Shown here in pieces: positions 16,634 through 25,424 of a stretch of DNA of 64,000 bases. Both the position numbers and the translations under genes were made by a program. Below the pieces are notes generated by a model. The model worked only from the letters and a program-made list of their open reading frames with translations, searched no databases and was not told where the DNA came from. Position 1 is the stretch's first letter, and every line of letters begins with the position of its first letter. This stretch comes from Lysobacterales bacterium 15-68-25 (lineage in GTDB: Bacteria > Pseudomonadota > Gammaproteobacteria > Xanthomonadales > Rhodanobacteraceae), in assembly GCA_002279065.1 (NCBI GenBank), contig NCKB01000007.1, positions 62,001 to 126,000 of the forward strand, written 5' to 3'.

Positions 16634-17626
16634 TCAGGCGCCGAGCGCGTCGGCGATCGATCCGGCCAGGGCGACGCCGCTCTGGAACGCGTTCTCGACG
16701 CGGGCGCCGAGGCACCAGTCGCCACCGACCCACAGCCTCGCCGCGGGATCGGCAAGGAACGGCTGGCCCAGCGGCCGGGTGGTCATCGCATAGCGCCAGC
16801 GGTGGGCCTGCGCCACGATGGATGGCGGTGGCGGCGTGCCGAGCTGCGAGGCCAGCGCGGATAGCAGCTGCGGCACCACCGCTTCCGGCGTGCGCTCGAG
16901 ATGCTCCCGGCTCCACGCGGGCGAGGCATGCACGACCCAGCGGTCGATGCCGTCGTCCCCGCCGAACCGGCTCGACTGCCGCGCGAGCCACGCCACCGGG
17001 CCGCCGTCCTCCACACGCCCGGCCTCGAACGGCAGCGCCCACGGCGTGCCGAAGGCCAGCATCAGCGCCCAGCACGGCGCGGTCTCCACCGCGTCCAGTG
17101 CAGCGGCCAGCGGCGACCCGGCCCCTTCGAGCAGCACCCGGGCCTGGGGCGCAGGCGCGGTGATCGCCACCGCATCGAGCCCGTCGACGTACTCGCCGCC
17201 GTCCAGCGCGAGCCGCCAGCGTCCGTCGTGGCGCGACAGCCCGGTGACCGTCGCCTGCAGCCGCACTTCGAGGGCCTCCGCCAGCGGGCCGACCAGCGGA
17301 CGCATGCCCTGGGTGCCGATCCACCAGGGACGCCTTGGCGCCTCGCTGCCGGCCGGCAGCCGCGGTGCCCAGGGCCGCGCCGCGCCCGCCTGCGCCAGGG
17401 CCTGCAGTTCGGCGGCGAAGCGCGGATCGCGGGCGGTGACGAACTGCGCGCCATGATCGAAGCGGTCGCCGCGCTCGGTGCGCCGCGTCGCCATCCGCCC
17501 GCCCAGCCCCCGGCTCTTTTCCAGCACCTGCGGGGCGAGGCCGCGTCGATGCAGTTCGCGGGCGCAGGCCAGGCCGGCCATGCCGGCACCGACGATGGCG
17601 ATGCGCGGGGACGGGGAAACGGTCAT
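16634..17626 (-). CDS. FAD-dependent oxidoreductase, amine-oxidase/renalase-like
   Basis: 330 aa. The N-terminal Rossmann FAD motif RIAIVGAGMAGLACAREL is followed by the GG doublet (KSRGLGGRMATRR) typical of the amine oxidase fold. RWRYAMTTRPLGQPF and LWVGGDWCLGARVENAFQSG form the C-terminal FAD-contact region. It matches the renalase-like proteins often found in Proteobacteria, whose substrate is not established. The start MTVSPSP is chosen as the codon just before the Rossmann strand. It lies 127 bp downstream of egtD on the same strand and could be read through from it. Confidence 0.87.
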   Translation of the reverse strand: MTVSPSPRIAIVGAGMAGLACARELHRRGLAPQVLEKSRGLGGRMATRRTERGDRFDHGAQFVTARDPRFAAELQALAQAGAARPWAPRLPAGSEAPRRPWWIGTQGMRPLVGPLAEALEVRLQATVTGLSRHDGRWRLALDGGEYVDGLDAVAITAPAPQARVLLEGAGSPLAAALDAVETAPCWALMLAFGTPWALPFEAGRVEDGGPVAWLARQSSRFGGDDGIDRWVVHASPAWSREHLERTPEAVVPQLLSALASQLGTPPPPSIVAQAHRWRYAMTTRPLGQPFLADPAARLWVGGDWCLGARVENAFQSGVALAGSIADALGA

Positions 17627-17753
17627 GCGGGGGAGCTCCAGCGGGGAACGGCACGGCGCCGGGGTGGGTCGGGCGATTCCGGTCGGGATCCGCCTCTGCC
17701 CACGGCTCAACGCATACGCACGACGTCCCGCAGGTGATGCGCGCGGCAGGGCC

Positions 17754-18731
17754 TCAGGCGCGCACCAGGTACTGCACGCTGAACATCCGCTCGGGATCGA
17801 ACCAGACCTCGCGCACCGCCAGCCCGGCGCGACGGGCGAGCGCGGCGAAATCCTCCAGCGAGTACTTGCAGCTGTATTCGACCTGCATCGCCTCGTTCTC
17901 GCGGAAGCGCACCTGCTGGCGCCCCACCCGCACGGACTGGTCCTCGCGGCTGAGGATGTGCGTTTCGATGCGGCCGGCCATCGGGTTGTAGCGCGCGCGG
18001 TGGCGGAAGCGGCGCAGGTCGAAGTCGCTGCCGGTCGCCCGGTTGACGTGGGCGAGCATGTTCAGGGTGAACTCGGCGGTGACGCCGGCCGCGTCGTTGT
18101 AGGCAGCCTCGAGCAGCGCGGCATCCTTCTTCAGGTCCACGCCGATCAGGATGCCGCCGCTCTCGCCCATCTCCCCACGCATCTTGCGCAACAGCGCGGC
18201 CGCGTCGGCGGCCTCGAAATTGCCGATGGTGGAGCCGGGGAAATAGACCACCGTGCGGCGGGCCGCCCGTGGCGCGATCGGCAGGCGCAGCGCGCGGGTG
18301 AAGTCGGCGCACAGCGGCTGCATGGCGACGTCGGGGAAGCGTGCGCCCAGGCGCTCTACGCTCTGTCGCAACGGCTCCGGCGAGATCTCCACCGGCACGT
18401 AGGCCACCGGCGACGCCAGGTGCTCCAGCAGCAGGTCGGTCTTGATCGCATGCCCGCTGCCGTACTCCACCAGCCGTACGTCGGGCCCCAGCGCGGCGCC
18501 GATCTCCGCACCGTGCTCGCGCATCAGCGCGATCTCGCAGCGGGTGAGGTAGTACTCCGGCTGCTCGCAGATCGCCACGAACAGCTCCGAGCCGCGCTCG
18601 TCGTAGAACAGCCAGGACGGCAGGCGCTTCGGCCTCGCGGCCAGGCCGCGCTGCACCACTTCCAGGATGAAATTGTCAGGGGGTCGACGGTCGTCGTCGC
18701 GCAGCCAGGTGGCCTGGGGTGTGCTGCTCAT
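17754..18731 (-). CDS. egtD: L-histidine N-alpha-methyltransferase (ergothioneine)
   Basis: 325 aa. It converts histidine to hercynine with three SAM, the first step of ergothioneine synthesis. Family marks: an EYGSGHAIKTDLLL SAM-binding loop, the EgtD signature FPGSTIGNF, and a conserved end (WFDPERMFSVQYLVR). The ATG overlaps the egtB stop (ATGA), so the two are translationally coupled; the open frame runs further upstream, but that part lies inside egtB in another frame. Confidence 0.95.
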   Translation of the reverse strand: MSSTPQATWLRDDDRRPPDNFILEVVQRGLAARPKRLPSWLFYDERGSELFVAICEQPEYYLTRCEIALMREHGAEIGAALGPDVRLVEYGSGHAIKTDLLLEHLASPVAYVPVEISPEPLRQSVERLGARFPDVAMQPLCADFTRALRLPIAPRAARRTVVYFPGSTIGNFEAADAAALLRKMRGEMGESGGILIGVDLKKDAALLEAAYNDAAGVTAEFTLNMLAHVNRATGSDFDLRRFRHRARYNPMAGRIETHILSREDQSVRVGRQQVRFRENEAMQVEYSCKYSLEDFAALARRAGLAVREVWFDPERMFSVQYLVRA

Positions 18732-19978
18732 AAGTCCTTTCCGAGTCGGATCCCTGCGAACTGCCAGCGGGCGTGGGGGGGGAAGAAGTTGCGGTAGCTT
18801 GCGCGCACGTGGTCGCACGGCGTGACACAACTGCCACCACGCAGCACCCACTGCCCGTTCATGAATTTGCCGTTGTATTCCCCCAGCGATCCCGGCAACG
18901 GCCGGAACCCGGGGTAGCTGACATAGGGCGAGGCGGTCCACTCCCACACGTCGCCGAACATCTGGCGCAGTCCCTCGCCCGGGGGCGCGGCCTGCGGATG
19001 GAGGTGGGCCTGCTCCTGCAGATTTCCCTGCACCGGCAGTGCAGCAGCCGCTGCCTCCCACTCGGCTTCGGTCGGCAGGCGCGCCTCGGCCCAGCGCGCA
19101 AACGCGTCGGCCTCGAAATAGCTCAGGTGGCACACCGGGGCTTCGGGGTCCAGCGGCTGCACGCCGCCGAGGGTGAACTCGCTGGCCAGGTCGTCCTGCC
19201 AATAGAGCGGTCGCTGCCAAGCCTCGGCCTGCACCACGGCCCAGCCGTCGGACAGCCAGAGACCCGGCTCGTGGTAGCCGCCGTCGTGGACGAAGGCGAG
19301 GTACTCGGCATTGGTCACCAGCCGGTTGGCCAACGCATGGGGCTGCAGCAACGCGCGATGGCGGGGGGTCTCGTTGTCGAAGGCGAAGCCTGTGCCCTCG
19401 TGGCCGATGCCAACGACGCCCTCCCTGCCTTCCAGGAAACACAGCGGCTGGGACGCCTGCGCTCGGGCGATCCATCCGTCCGGGCGATAGGCCGGCCGCA
19501 GCGGGTTGCACCACAGGGCGTGCTTGATGTCGGTGAGCAGGAGCTCCTGATGCTGCTGTTCATGGTTCAAGCCGAGCTCCACCAGCGTGACGAGGTCCGG
19601 ATCCTCGCCGGCATCCAACCATTCGCCCACCGCTTCATCGATGTAACGCCGGTAGTCGAGCACCTCGCTCAGCGACGGCCGGGACAGCAGGCCGCGCCGC
19701 GGCCGGGCGTGCATCGGCCCGACCGACTGATAGTAGGAGTTGAACAGCACCATCCAGCCGGGATGGCGCGGCACGTAGCCGGGACGCCGGGCCAGCACGA
19801 ACTGCTCGAAGAACCAGGTGGTGTGCGCCAGGTGCCACTTGCCCGGGCTGGCATCGGGCATCGACTGCACCATCAGGTCCTCGGCCGACAGCGGCGCGGC
19901 CAGCGCCTCCGTGACCTGGCGGATGCGGTCAAAACGCATGCGGAGCGACGTGTCGGCGGACGGGCTCGGCATCCTCAT
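18728..19978 (-). CDS. egtB: Hercynine oxygenase / sulfoxide synthase EgtB
   Basis: 416 aa iron enzyme that joins hercynine to a thiol (cysteine or gamma-glutamylcysteine) with O2. An N-terminal DinB-like domain carries the three iron histidines: His52 (WHLAHTTWFFE) and His139/His143 (NHEQQHQELL). A C-terminal formylglycine-enzyme-type domain includes RLPTEAEWE, WEWTASPY and RGGSCVTP. The ATG at 19978 is taken as the start; one two codons later is equally possible. It is first of the egtBD pair. No egtA, egtC or egtE is nearby, so the C-S lyase would be encoded elsewhere. Confidence 0.93.
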   Translation of the reverse strand: MRMPSPSADTSLRMRFDRIRQVTEALAAPLSAEDLMVQSMPDASPGKWHLAHTTWFFEQFVLARRPGYVPRHPGWMVLFNSYYQSVGPMHARPRRGLLSRPSLSEVLDYRRYIDEAVGEWLDAGEDPDLVTLVELGLNHEQQHQELLLTDIKHALWCNPLRPAYRPDGWIARAQASQPLCFLEGREGVVGIGHEGTGFAFDNETPRHRALLQPHALANRLVTNAEYLAFVHDGGYHEPGLWLSDGWAVVQAEAWQRPLYWQDDLASEFTLGGVQPLDPEAPVCHLSYFEADAFARWAEARLPTEAEWEAAAAALPVQGNLQEQAHLHPQAAPPGEGLRQMFGDVWEWTASPYVSYPGFRPLPGSLGEYNGKFMNGQWVLRGGSCVTPCDHVRASYRNFFPPHARWQFAGIRLGKDL

Positions 19979-20184
19979 GGGAAACACCGGATACCGGGGG
20001 CGCGGGAGCAGGAACAACGGCCGAAGCACAGGAGCATGCAGGATGCCGGGCAGGGAACCGGACCCGAATTTTCCGGCACCGGACGTTCAGATCCTGTGAT
20101 ACGCCGATGGCGGATAGTGGACATGCGCATGCGCACCGGTGTTGCATGCATCACACTCTTCCCAGCGGATCGCGAGGTGCTCTC

Positions 20185-20619
20185 ATGAGAACGGCCATCG
20201 CCCTTGTCCTGGCCCTGTCGACGGTGGGCGCCGTCACCGCCGAAACCACACCGGCACGCACGCCGATCCGGCCGTTCGGCGATTGCCTGCGCGTCGACCA
20301 GATCAACGAATGGCACATCGTCGACGACCGCACCGCCACGGTGCGCACCGGACCCAAGCGCTACGTGGTGACCCTGCAGGCCCGCTGCCCGCGACTGGGG
20401 CAACCGCCGACCGGGCTGATCTTCCGTCCCAATCCTTCGAACCGGGCACTGGGCGTGTACCGGATCTGCGGCGAAGTGGGCGAGACGGTCGGTTCGTACC
20501 ACCAGCCGCCATGCGCAATCCAGTCGGTGCGGATCGTCGACAAGGCGGAATTCGACCGGCTTTCCGCGAGAGCCCGGCGCAGCGGCAGCGGTGCCGACCA
20601 GCCCACCGCCAAGCCGTAG
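20185..20619 (+). CDS. Exported DUF6491-like protein
   Basis: 144 aa. A signal peptide (MRTAIALVLALSTVGAVTA) is followed by a short mature domain with four cysteines (CLRV, ARCPR, RICGE, PPCAIQ), which could form two disulfides. The pattern FGDCLRVDQINEWHIVDDRT...YVVTL..RCP resembles DUF6491, a family frequent in Xanthomonadales with no known function. GAGGT precedes ATG 20185. It is divergent from egtB and converges on the His/Gly-rich exported protein across a terminator. Confidence 0.75.
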   Translation: MRTAIALVLALSTVGAVTAETTPARTPIRPFGDCLRVDQINEWHIVDDRTATVRTGPKRYVVTLQARCPRLGQPPTGLIFRPNPSNRALGVYRICGEVGETVGSYHQPPCAIQSVRIVDKAEFDRLSARARRSGSGADQPTAKP

Positions 20620-20633
20620 GGCATATACAAAAA

Positions 20634-20657
20634 AACGCCCGGCCATGGCCGGGCGTT
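20634..20657 (-). terminator. Intrinsic terminator (minus strand; may serve both strands)
   Basis: An 11-bp stem AACGCCCGGCC/GGCCGGGCGTT with a 2-nt loop. On the minus strand it is followed by seven or more T residues (the A-run at 20629-20635), a classical rho-independent terminator for the His/Gly-rich exported protein gene. The plus strand has only TTCTC after the stem. Confidence 0.85.
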
Positions 20658-20691
20658 CTCGATAGTAACGTCGTCTGCTGGGTGCGACGGC

Positions 20692-21126
20692 TCAGTCACC
20701 GTCGTCGTCGTCACCGTCGTCACGGATATAGCGGGTGTTGTACGGATCGCTGTAGACCACGGTGCGGGTGACCACGCGCCGCTCGACCACCGGACGATCT
20801 TCGTAGATCACCGTGGTGCGCGGGCGGGTGTAGACCACCGGGGCGTCGTAGTAGACCGGGCGCGGGTTCACCGCCGCATCGATCAGGCCGACCATCGCGC
20901 CGGCCACCAGTGCACCGGCGATCCAGCGACCGCCTTCCCAGTGACCACCGCGGTGGTAGCCACCGTGATAGTAGCCACCGTGATAGCCGTGATAGCCGCC
21001 GCGGTAGCCGTGACCCCAGCCGTCGTGATCCCAGTCGTGCGCGCTGGCGGCGAACGGCATGGCGAGCGCCGCGGCGATCATCACGCCGGCGGCCGCAATT
21101 TTCTGTTTGCCAAGGATGCCAGTCAT
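20692..21126 (-). CDS. Exported His/Gly/Tyr-rich protein of unknown function
   Basis: 144 aa. The signal peptide (residues ~8-30, ending FAASA-HD) is followed by a low-complexity block of HGY/YHGGY repeats, a hydrophobic glycine-containing stretch (GRWIAGALVAGAMVGLIDAAV, glycine-zipper-like), a Tyr/Val/Arg segment (VVYTRPRTTVIYEDRPVVERRVV) and an acidic tail DDGDDDDGD. It may be an envelope protein that binds metal through the histidines, but no function can be assigned. A perfect AGGAGG lies 8 nt before the ATG, suggesting high expression, and an intrinsic terminator follows. Confidence 0.8.
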   Translation of the reverse strand: MTGILGKQKIAAAGVMIAAALAMPFAASAHDWDHDGWGHGYRGGYHGYHGGYYHGGYHRGGHWEGGRWIAGALVAGAMVGLIDAAVNPRPVYYDAPVVYTRPRTTVIYEDRPVVERRVVTRTVVYSDPYNTRYIRDDGDDDDGD

Positions 21127-21191
21127 GCGAGCTACCTCCTTTGAACCTGGGGGCCATGCTCGGCTGCGGCCACTTAATCGCCACTGAAAAT

Positions 21192-23378
21192 TCATCGGCG
21201 TTTGATTCTTGCGCTTTCCCACGGATTTTCGTTCGACGGACCGTGCAGGCGCAGCAACCAGCAGCCGTGGATGTCCGCCCGTCGGGCGAAATCGAACGGG
21301 ATGCTTGGTCCGCTCCAGTCCTCGATGCTGAACCGCTCTTCCAGCGCCGCGCGATCGAGCGCGAAGCGGCGGAAATTGTTCGAGAACACGATCACGCCGC
21401 CGTGGGCCAGCCGGTCGCCGCAGGCGTTCAGCAGGGCGACGTGGTCGCGCTGCACGTCGAAATCCTCGGCGCGCTTGGAGTTGGAGAAGGTCGGCGGATC
21501 GACGTAGATCAATCCGTAGCGCTCGCGGTCGGCGCGCAGAAAGGCCATCGCATCGGCCTGCATCAGCCGGTGCCGCGTGCCGCTGAAGCCGTTCAGCGCG
21601 AGATTGCGCGAGGCCCAGTCCAGATAGGTGGCCGACAGGTCCACGCTGGTGGTGTCCTGTGCACCGCCGGCCGCGGCATAGACGCTGGCCGTGGCGGTGT
21701 AGGCGAACAGGTTGAGGAAGCGTCGCCCCTTGGCCAGCTCGCGCAGCTTCGCCCGCACCAATCGGTGGTCGAGGAACAGGCCGGTGTCCAGGTAGTCGGT
21801 GAGGTTCACCAGAAAGTGCAGCCCCCCCTCCTCCACCTCGACGAACTGGCCCTGCTGGTCGAAGTGGCCGTACTTGGAGCCGCCCTTGCCGCGTTCGCGG
21901 GTCTTCACCGCGACATGGTCGCGCGGCACCTCGAACACCTCGCCGGCCACGCGCACCAGTTCGCGCAGGCGGGTCTGCGCCACCGCCGCGGGTACATCGG
22001 CCGGCGCGCGGTACTCCTGCACGTGCAGCCAGCGTTCGCCGCCCGCGTTGCCGTAGACGTCGACGGCCGCGGCGTACTCCGGCAGATCCTGGTCGTAGGC
22101 GCGCCAGCAGTGGATGCCCTCGCGCTCCAGCCGCTTGCGCAGGTGGCGGACGTTCTTCTCCAGCCGGTTCTTCACCATCTGCGCGCCGGGCGACAGCGGC
22201 TTCGCCTCGCGCACCACCGCCTCGCGGGCGTGCAGCTCGAAGATCAGCAGCACCGTCTCCAGTGCACCGTTGTAGAGCGTGTACTTCTTGTCCGCGCGCA
22301 GCGGCATGGCCCGCCCCAGCTCGACGTCACCGGCCAGCACGGCGGCACGCCAGCCGGCGAAGTGCGCGCGCAGGGTCTCGCCCAGCGCGCGGTACAGCTG
22401 CGGCATCTGCTCGCGCTCGCCCAGCCGTTCGCCATACGGCGGATTGGTGATCACCAGGCCGCGCGCCATGTCGGGCGGCGGGGCGGCATGGCTGGCATCG
22501 TGCCGGTCCAGCGTGAAGAAACCGGCGACGCCGGCGGCCTGCGCGTTGCGCTTGGCGGTCTGCACCATCCGCGGGTCGGCGTCGGCGCCGAAGAAGCAGG
22601 CGCGCAGCCCGCGCAGGCCGGCCTCGGCGCGCGCGCGCGCCTCCTCGTGCAGGCGCTTCCACAGCGCGATGTCGTGCTGCGCCCAGCCGAGAAAACCGAA
22701 GTATTCACGGTGCAGGCCCGGCGCCACGTCGGCGGCCATCCACGCGCCTTCGATCAGCAGCGTGCCCGAGCCGCACATCGGGTCCAGCAGCGCGCCGCCT
22801 TCGGCGTAGATCTGCGGCCAGCCACCCCGCAGCAGCATCGCCGCCGCCAGGTTTTCCTTCAGCGGCGCCTCGCCCTGCATCTCGCGCCAGCCGCGGCGAT
22901 GCAGCGGACTGCCGGATAGATCCAGCGACAGCGTGGCGCGGTCGCGGCGCAGGCGCACGTTGATCCGCACGTCCGGCTCGTCGGTGACCACGTCGGGGCG
23001 CTGGCCGGTGCGCTGGCGGAACTGGTCGACCACCGCGTCCTTCACCCGCTGGGCGAGGAACTGGCTGTGGTTGAGCTTGCTCTGCGTGGTGTGCGCATCC
23101 ACCGCCAGGGTGGCCCGCTCGGACAGGTGCGCGGACCAGTCCACCGACTGCACGCCGGCATACAGCGCCTCGTCGGTGGCCGCGTCGAACTCGGCCAGCG
23201 GCAGCAGCACGCGACTGGCCAGGCGCGACCACAGACAGGCGCGGTAGGCAGTCTCCAGCGTGCCGGTGAAGCGCACGCCCGAGAGCGCCTCGTGCACGTC
23301 TCCGGCACCGAGCGCGGCCAGTTCGTCTTTCAGCAGGTATTCCAGGCCTTTCGGGCAACTGGCGAAGAACACGGTCAT
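21192..23378 (-). CDS. rlmKL: Bifunctional 23S rRNA methyltransferase RlmKL
   Basis: 728 aa, near the size of E. coli RlmL. An N-terminal THUMP domain (FFASCPKGLEYLL...) is followed by the RlmL methyltransferase (LDPMCGSGTLLIE, catalytic NPPYGER), which makes m2G2445. The C-terminal RlmK methyltransferase (FLNLFAYTATASVYAA, DPPTFSNSKR) makes m7G2069. The ATG overlaps the hydrolase stop as ATGA, so both are likely co-translated. The frame stays open upstream, but conserved sequence begins at 23378. Confidence 0.95.
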   Translation of the reverse strand: MTVFFASCPKGLEYLLKDELAALGAGDVHEALSGVRFTGTLETAYRACLWSRLASRVLLPLAEFDAATDEALYAGVQSVDWSAHLSERATLAVDAHTTQSKLNHSQFLAQRVKDAVVDQFRQRTGQRPDVVTDEPDVRINVRLRRDRATLSLDLSGSPLHRRGWREMQGEAPLKENLAAAMLLRGGWPQIYAEGGALLDPMCGSGTLLIEGAWMAADVAPGLHREYFGFLGWAQHDIALWKRLHEEARARAEAGLRGLRACFFGADADPRMVQTAKRNAQAAGVAGFFTLDRHDASHAAPPPDMARGLVITNPPYGERLGEREQMPQLYRALGETLRAHFAGWRAAVLAGDVELGRAMPLRADKKYTLYNGALETVLLIFELHAREAVVREAKPLSPGAQMVKNRLEKNVRHLRKRLEREGIHCWRAYDQDLPEYAAAVDVYGNAGGERWLHVQEYRAPADVPAAVAQTRLRELVRVAGEVFEVPRDHVAVKTRERGKGGSKYGHFDQQGQFVEVEEGGLHFLVNLTDYLDTGLFLDHRLVRAKLRELAKGRRFLNLFAYTATASVYAAAGGAQDTTSVDLSATYLDWASRNLALNGFSGTRHRLMQADAMAFLRADRERYGLIYVDPPTFSNSKRAEDFDVQRDHVALLNACGDRLAHGGVIVFSNNFRRFALDRAALEERFSIEDWSGPSIPFDFARRADIHGCWLLRLHGPSNENPWESARIKRR

Positions 23379-23902
23379 GCGCGGCCCGCCACTTGCTCGA
23401 GGAACAGCCGGAACTGGCCGGCGACGGCATCCACGCTGTTGGAGAGGCGATGGTCGTCGTCCAGGATCAGCAGCGGCAGCTGGCGCCGCCCGGCGAACGC
23501 GACCATGTCGTCCAGCGGGCAGAGTTCGTCGCGCCAGCCGTGGATCAGCACGGTGGGCACGTCGGGCGAGACGTCGAAATCCACCTCGCAACCGGGGATG
23601 GACTCGGGCGTGGCCATCAGGAACAGCCCGGCCACCGGTCGCTCGAGCGAGGCCAGCCCGGAGACGAAGGCGCCCATGCTGGAACCGACCAGCACCGGCG
23701 GCACCGGCTGCGCCTGGATCGCCGCCTCCAGCCGCGCCAGGCGGGGGACGACCGAGCCGGCCAGGCCGAGCGCGTCATCCTCGCGATAGTCGGGACGCAG
23801 GGTGGACCAGCCGAGCGATTCGGCCAGCCCGGCCAGCGCGCTGACCTTGGTGGCGTCGGGACCGGATTCGGCACCGTGCGAGAGGATGATCGGGGGGCGC
23901 AT
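23375..23902 (-). CDS. Alpha/beta hydrolase family protein
   Basis: 175 aa small alpha/beta hydrolase. The nucleophile elbow is VLVGSSMGAFVSGL (Ser in G-S-S-M-G), with a later Asp in LIHGWRDELCP and His in DDDHRLS as likely triad partners. Residues around IILSHGAESGPDATKV form the oxyanion strand. A start ten codons earlier (23932) is equally possible. It overlaps rlmKL by 4 bp and is divergent from the amidase gene with about 60 bp between. The substrate is unknown. Confidence 0.82.
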   Translation of the reverse strand: MRPPIILSHGAESGPDATKVSALAGLAESLGWSTLRPDYREDDALGLAGSVVPRLARLEAAIQAQPVPPVLVGSSMGAFVSGLASLERPVAGLFLMATPESIPGCEVDFDVSPDVPTVLIHGWRDELCPLDDMVAFAGRRQLPLLILDDDHRLSNSVDAVAGQFRLFLEQVAGRA

Positions 23903-23963
23903 GGCGGCGGCTCGGCGTGGCGGGTCGTTCATGATACCGCGGCACCGTGCGAGACTCCCGCGC

Positions 23964-24521
23964 ATGCCCGTCACCGTCCACGACCATTTCCTGCCCTACG
24001 TCGACCGCCTCGAAGCGCGCCCGGCCGACGCCGTCACCCTGGTAGTGATCCACTGCACCGAGCTGCCCGACCTGGCGATGGCCCGCGAATACGGCGAGCG
24101 CGTGCTGCACGACAGCGGCACCGGCAACAGCGGCCACTACTACGTCGACCGCGACGGCCGCATCGAACGCTACGTACCCGGCACCCGCGTGGCGCACCAC
24201 GTGCGCGGCTACAACCCGGCATCGATCGGCATCGAGCTGGTCAACACCGGGCGCTATCCGGACTGGTTCGACTCGCGTCACCAGACGATGGACGAACCGT
24301 ATCCGCCCGCGCAGATCGAGGCCCTGAAGGCGCTGCTGGCGCGGCTGCGCGACGAGTTTCCGGCGCTGCGGCAGATCGCCGGCCATGAGGATCTGGACAT
24401 CGCCCGCGTGCCGGCCAGCGATGATCCGTCGCTGGAGGTACCGCGCAAGCGCGATCCCGGTCCGCGGTTTCCGTGGGACGAGGTACTGGCCGGCGCGGGG
24501 CTGGAGCGCATCCGCGCCTGA
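23964..24521 (+). CDS. N-acetylmuramoyl-L-alanine amidase, AmpD-like
   Basis: 185 aa Amidase_2 domain with no signal peptide, so probably a cytosolic enzyme acting on recycled muropeptides. Probable zinc ligands are His30 (VVIHCTE), His141 (AGHEDLD) and Asp164 (RKRDPGPRFPW), which match the AmpD set (His34, His154, Asp164). SGHYYVDRDG and NPASIGIELVN are family segments. It removes the peptide from anhydro-muramyl peptides. A second amidase type cannot be ruled out, since the region between HEDLD and DPGP is longer than in AmpD. Confidence 0.85.
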   Translation: MPVTVHDHFLPYVDRLEARPADAVTLVVIHCTELPDLAMAREYGERVLHDSGTGNSGHYYVDRDGRIERYVPGTRVAHHVRGYNPASIGIELVNTGRYPDWFDSRHQTMDEPYPPAQIEALKALLARLRDEFPALRQIAGHEDLDIARVPASDDPSLEVPRKRDPGPRFPWDEVLAGAGLERIRA

Positions 24522-24547
24522 GCGCCTGCGGCGCGTTCCGGTCGCCT

Positions 24548-25156
24548 CTAGGGCGGGCGCTTCATCGGGAAACGGTCACGCGTGGTCGAGTACCACAGCC
24601 CACCGAGTCGGCCGACCAGATCGAGCCTGGCCGGGTCGACATGACGCTCGTCGGCCATCACCGCGTCGTCGATGTGGGCCAGCAGCACGCGCGCGAAGAT
24701 CAGGAAGTGGCGCGGGTTCTCCGCCGGGTACGGCGTGATGCCGGCCACCTCGCACTCGAACGCCACCGGCGCCTGCGGCAGGCGCGGCACGGCCACGCGG
24801 GTGCCCGGCACCGTGGCGATGCCGAATCGTTCGATCTCGCTGACCTCGGGCGGCAGCGTGGCAGCGGTCTCGTTCATGGTCGGCGCCAGCGCCGCATTGA
24901 CCAGATGGATCACCATCTGTCCGGTCTCGCGGGCATTGACCAGGGTGTCCTTCAGCCGACCACCCGGATTGAGTCCGACGTTGACCATCAGCGTCGGCGG
25001 CTGGTCGCAGATCACCTGGAAAAAACTGAAGGGCGCCAGATTGGCCACCCCAGCGGACGAGACACTGGAGACCCAGGCGATCGGTCGCGGTGTGACGGTG
25101 GCGGTGAGCCAGCGATAGGCCTCGTCGGCACTCATGCCGGCCAGATCGAGTTGCAT
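24548..25156 (-). CDS. Flavin reductase-like FMN-binding protein
   Basis: 202 aa. A split-barrel flavin reductase domain is visible from TVTPRPIAWVSSVSSAGVANLAPFSFFQVICDQPPTL (the FMN-binding region of this group) to HFLIFARVLLAHID. Such proteins reduce free FMN with NAD(P)H or bind flavin in oxidoreductases of unknown partner. ATG 25156 is preferred to a longer start at 25189 because the domain follows directly. It converges on the amidase gene. Confidence 0.85.
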   Translation of the reverse strand: MQLDLAGMSADEAYRWLTATVTPRPIAWVSSVSSAGVANLAPFSFFQVICDQPPTLMVNVGLNPGGRLKDTLVNARETGQMVIHLVNAALAPTMNETAATLPPEVSEIERFGIATVPGTRVAVPRLPQAPVAFECEVAGITPYPAENPRHFLIFARVLLAHIDDAVMADERHVDPARLDLVGRLGGLWYSTTRDRFPMKRPP

Positions 25157-25268
25157 CGTCGTGAAGTCCTTCGCGTTGCGCAGTCGCACAGTCTAGCGTC
25201 CACCGGCGATGTCGCCCCCCTTTCGGGCCGGGTGGGACGTCTCACCGCAGGAGGCCATGACCCGCTGG

Positions 25269-25292
25269 GCGCGGAAGCGCCCCTTTCCGCGC
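25269..25292 (-). terminator. Hairpin downstream of fliK
   Basis: An 8-bp stem GCGCGGAA/TTCCGCGC with an 8-nt loop; an alternative 6-bp fold GGGCGC-GGAA-GCGCCC overlaps it. It lies in the 235-bp gap after the fliK stop, where no gene is seen. No T-run follows. Confidence 0.4.
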
Positions 25293-25424
25293 GTCAACCT
25301 CGTCGCCCTGCCGGGACGGGCGGCCATCCGGTCGCCGCTGTGCCGGCCGCGGCCACGGTAGTCCTCACCCTGCCCGACTCCCCGCACACGCCGGCGAGCC
25401 GGACCGTCGCGCGCTGGGCAGGAA

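Noticed and set aside
13126..16755. A 1209-codon open frame antisense to mfd
   Set aside because: Its product is repetitive His/Gln/Arg/Ala-rich sequence, typical of the complement of GC-rich coding DNA, and mfd itself is unmistakable.
20140..20160. A CRP-like site (TGTTG-N6-TCACA) before the DUF6491-like gene
   Set aside because: Left half matches poorly; not enough to call.
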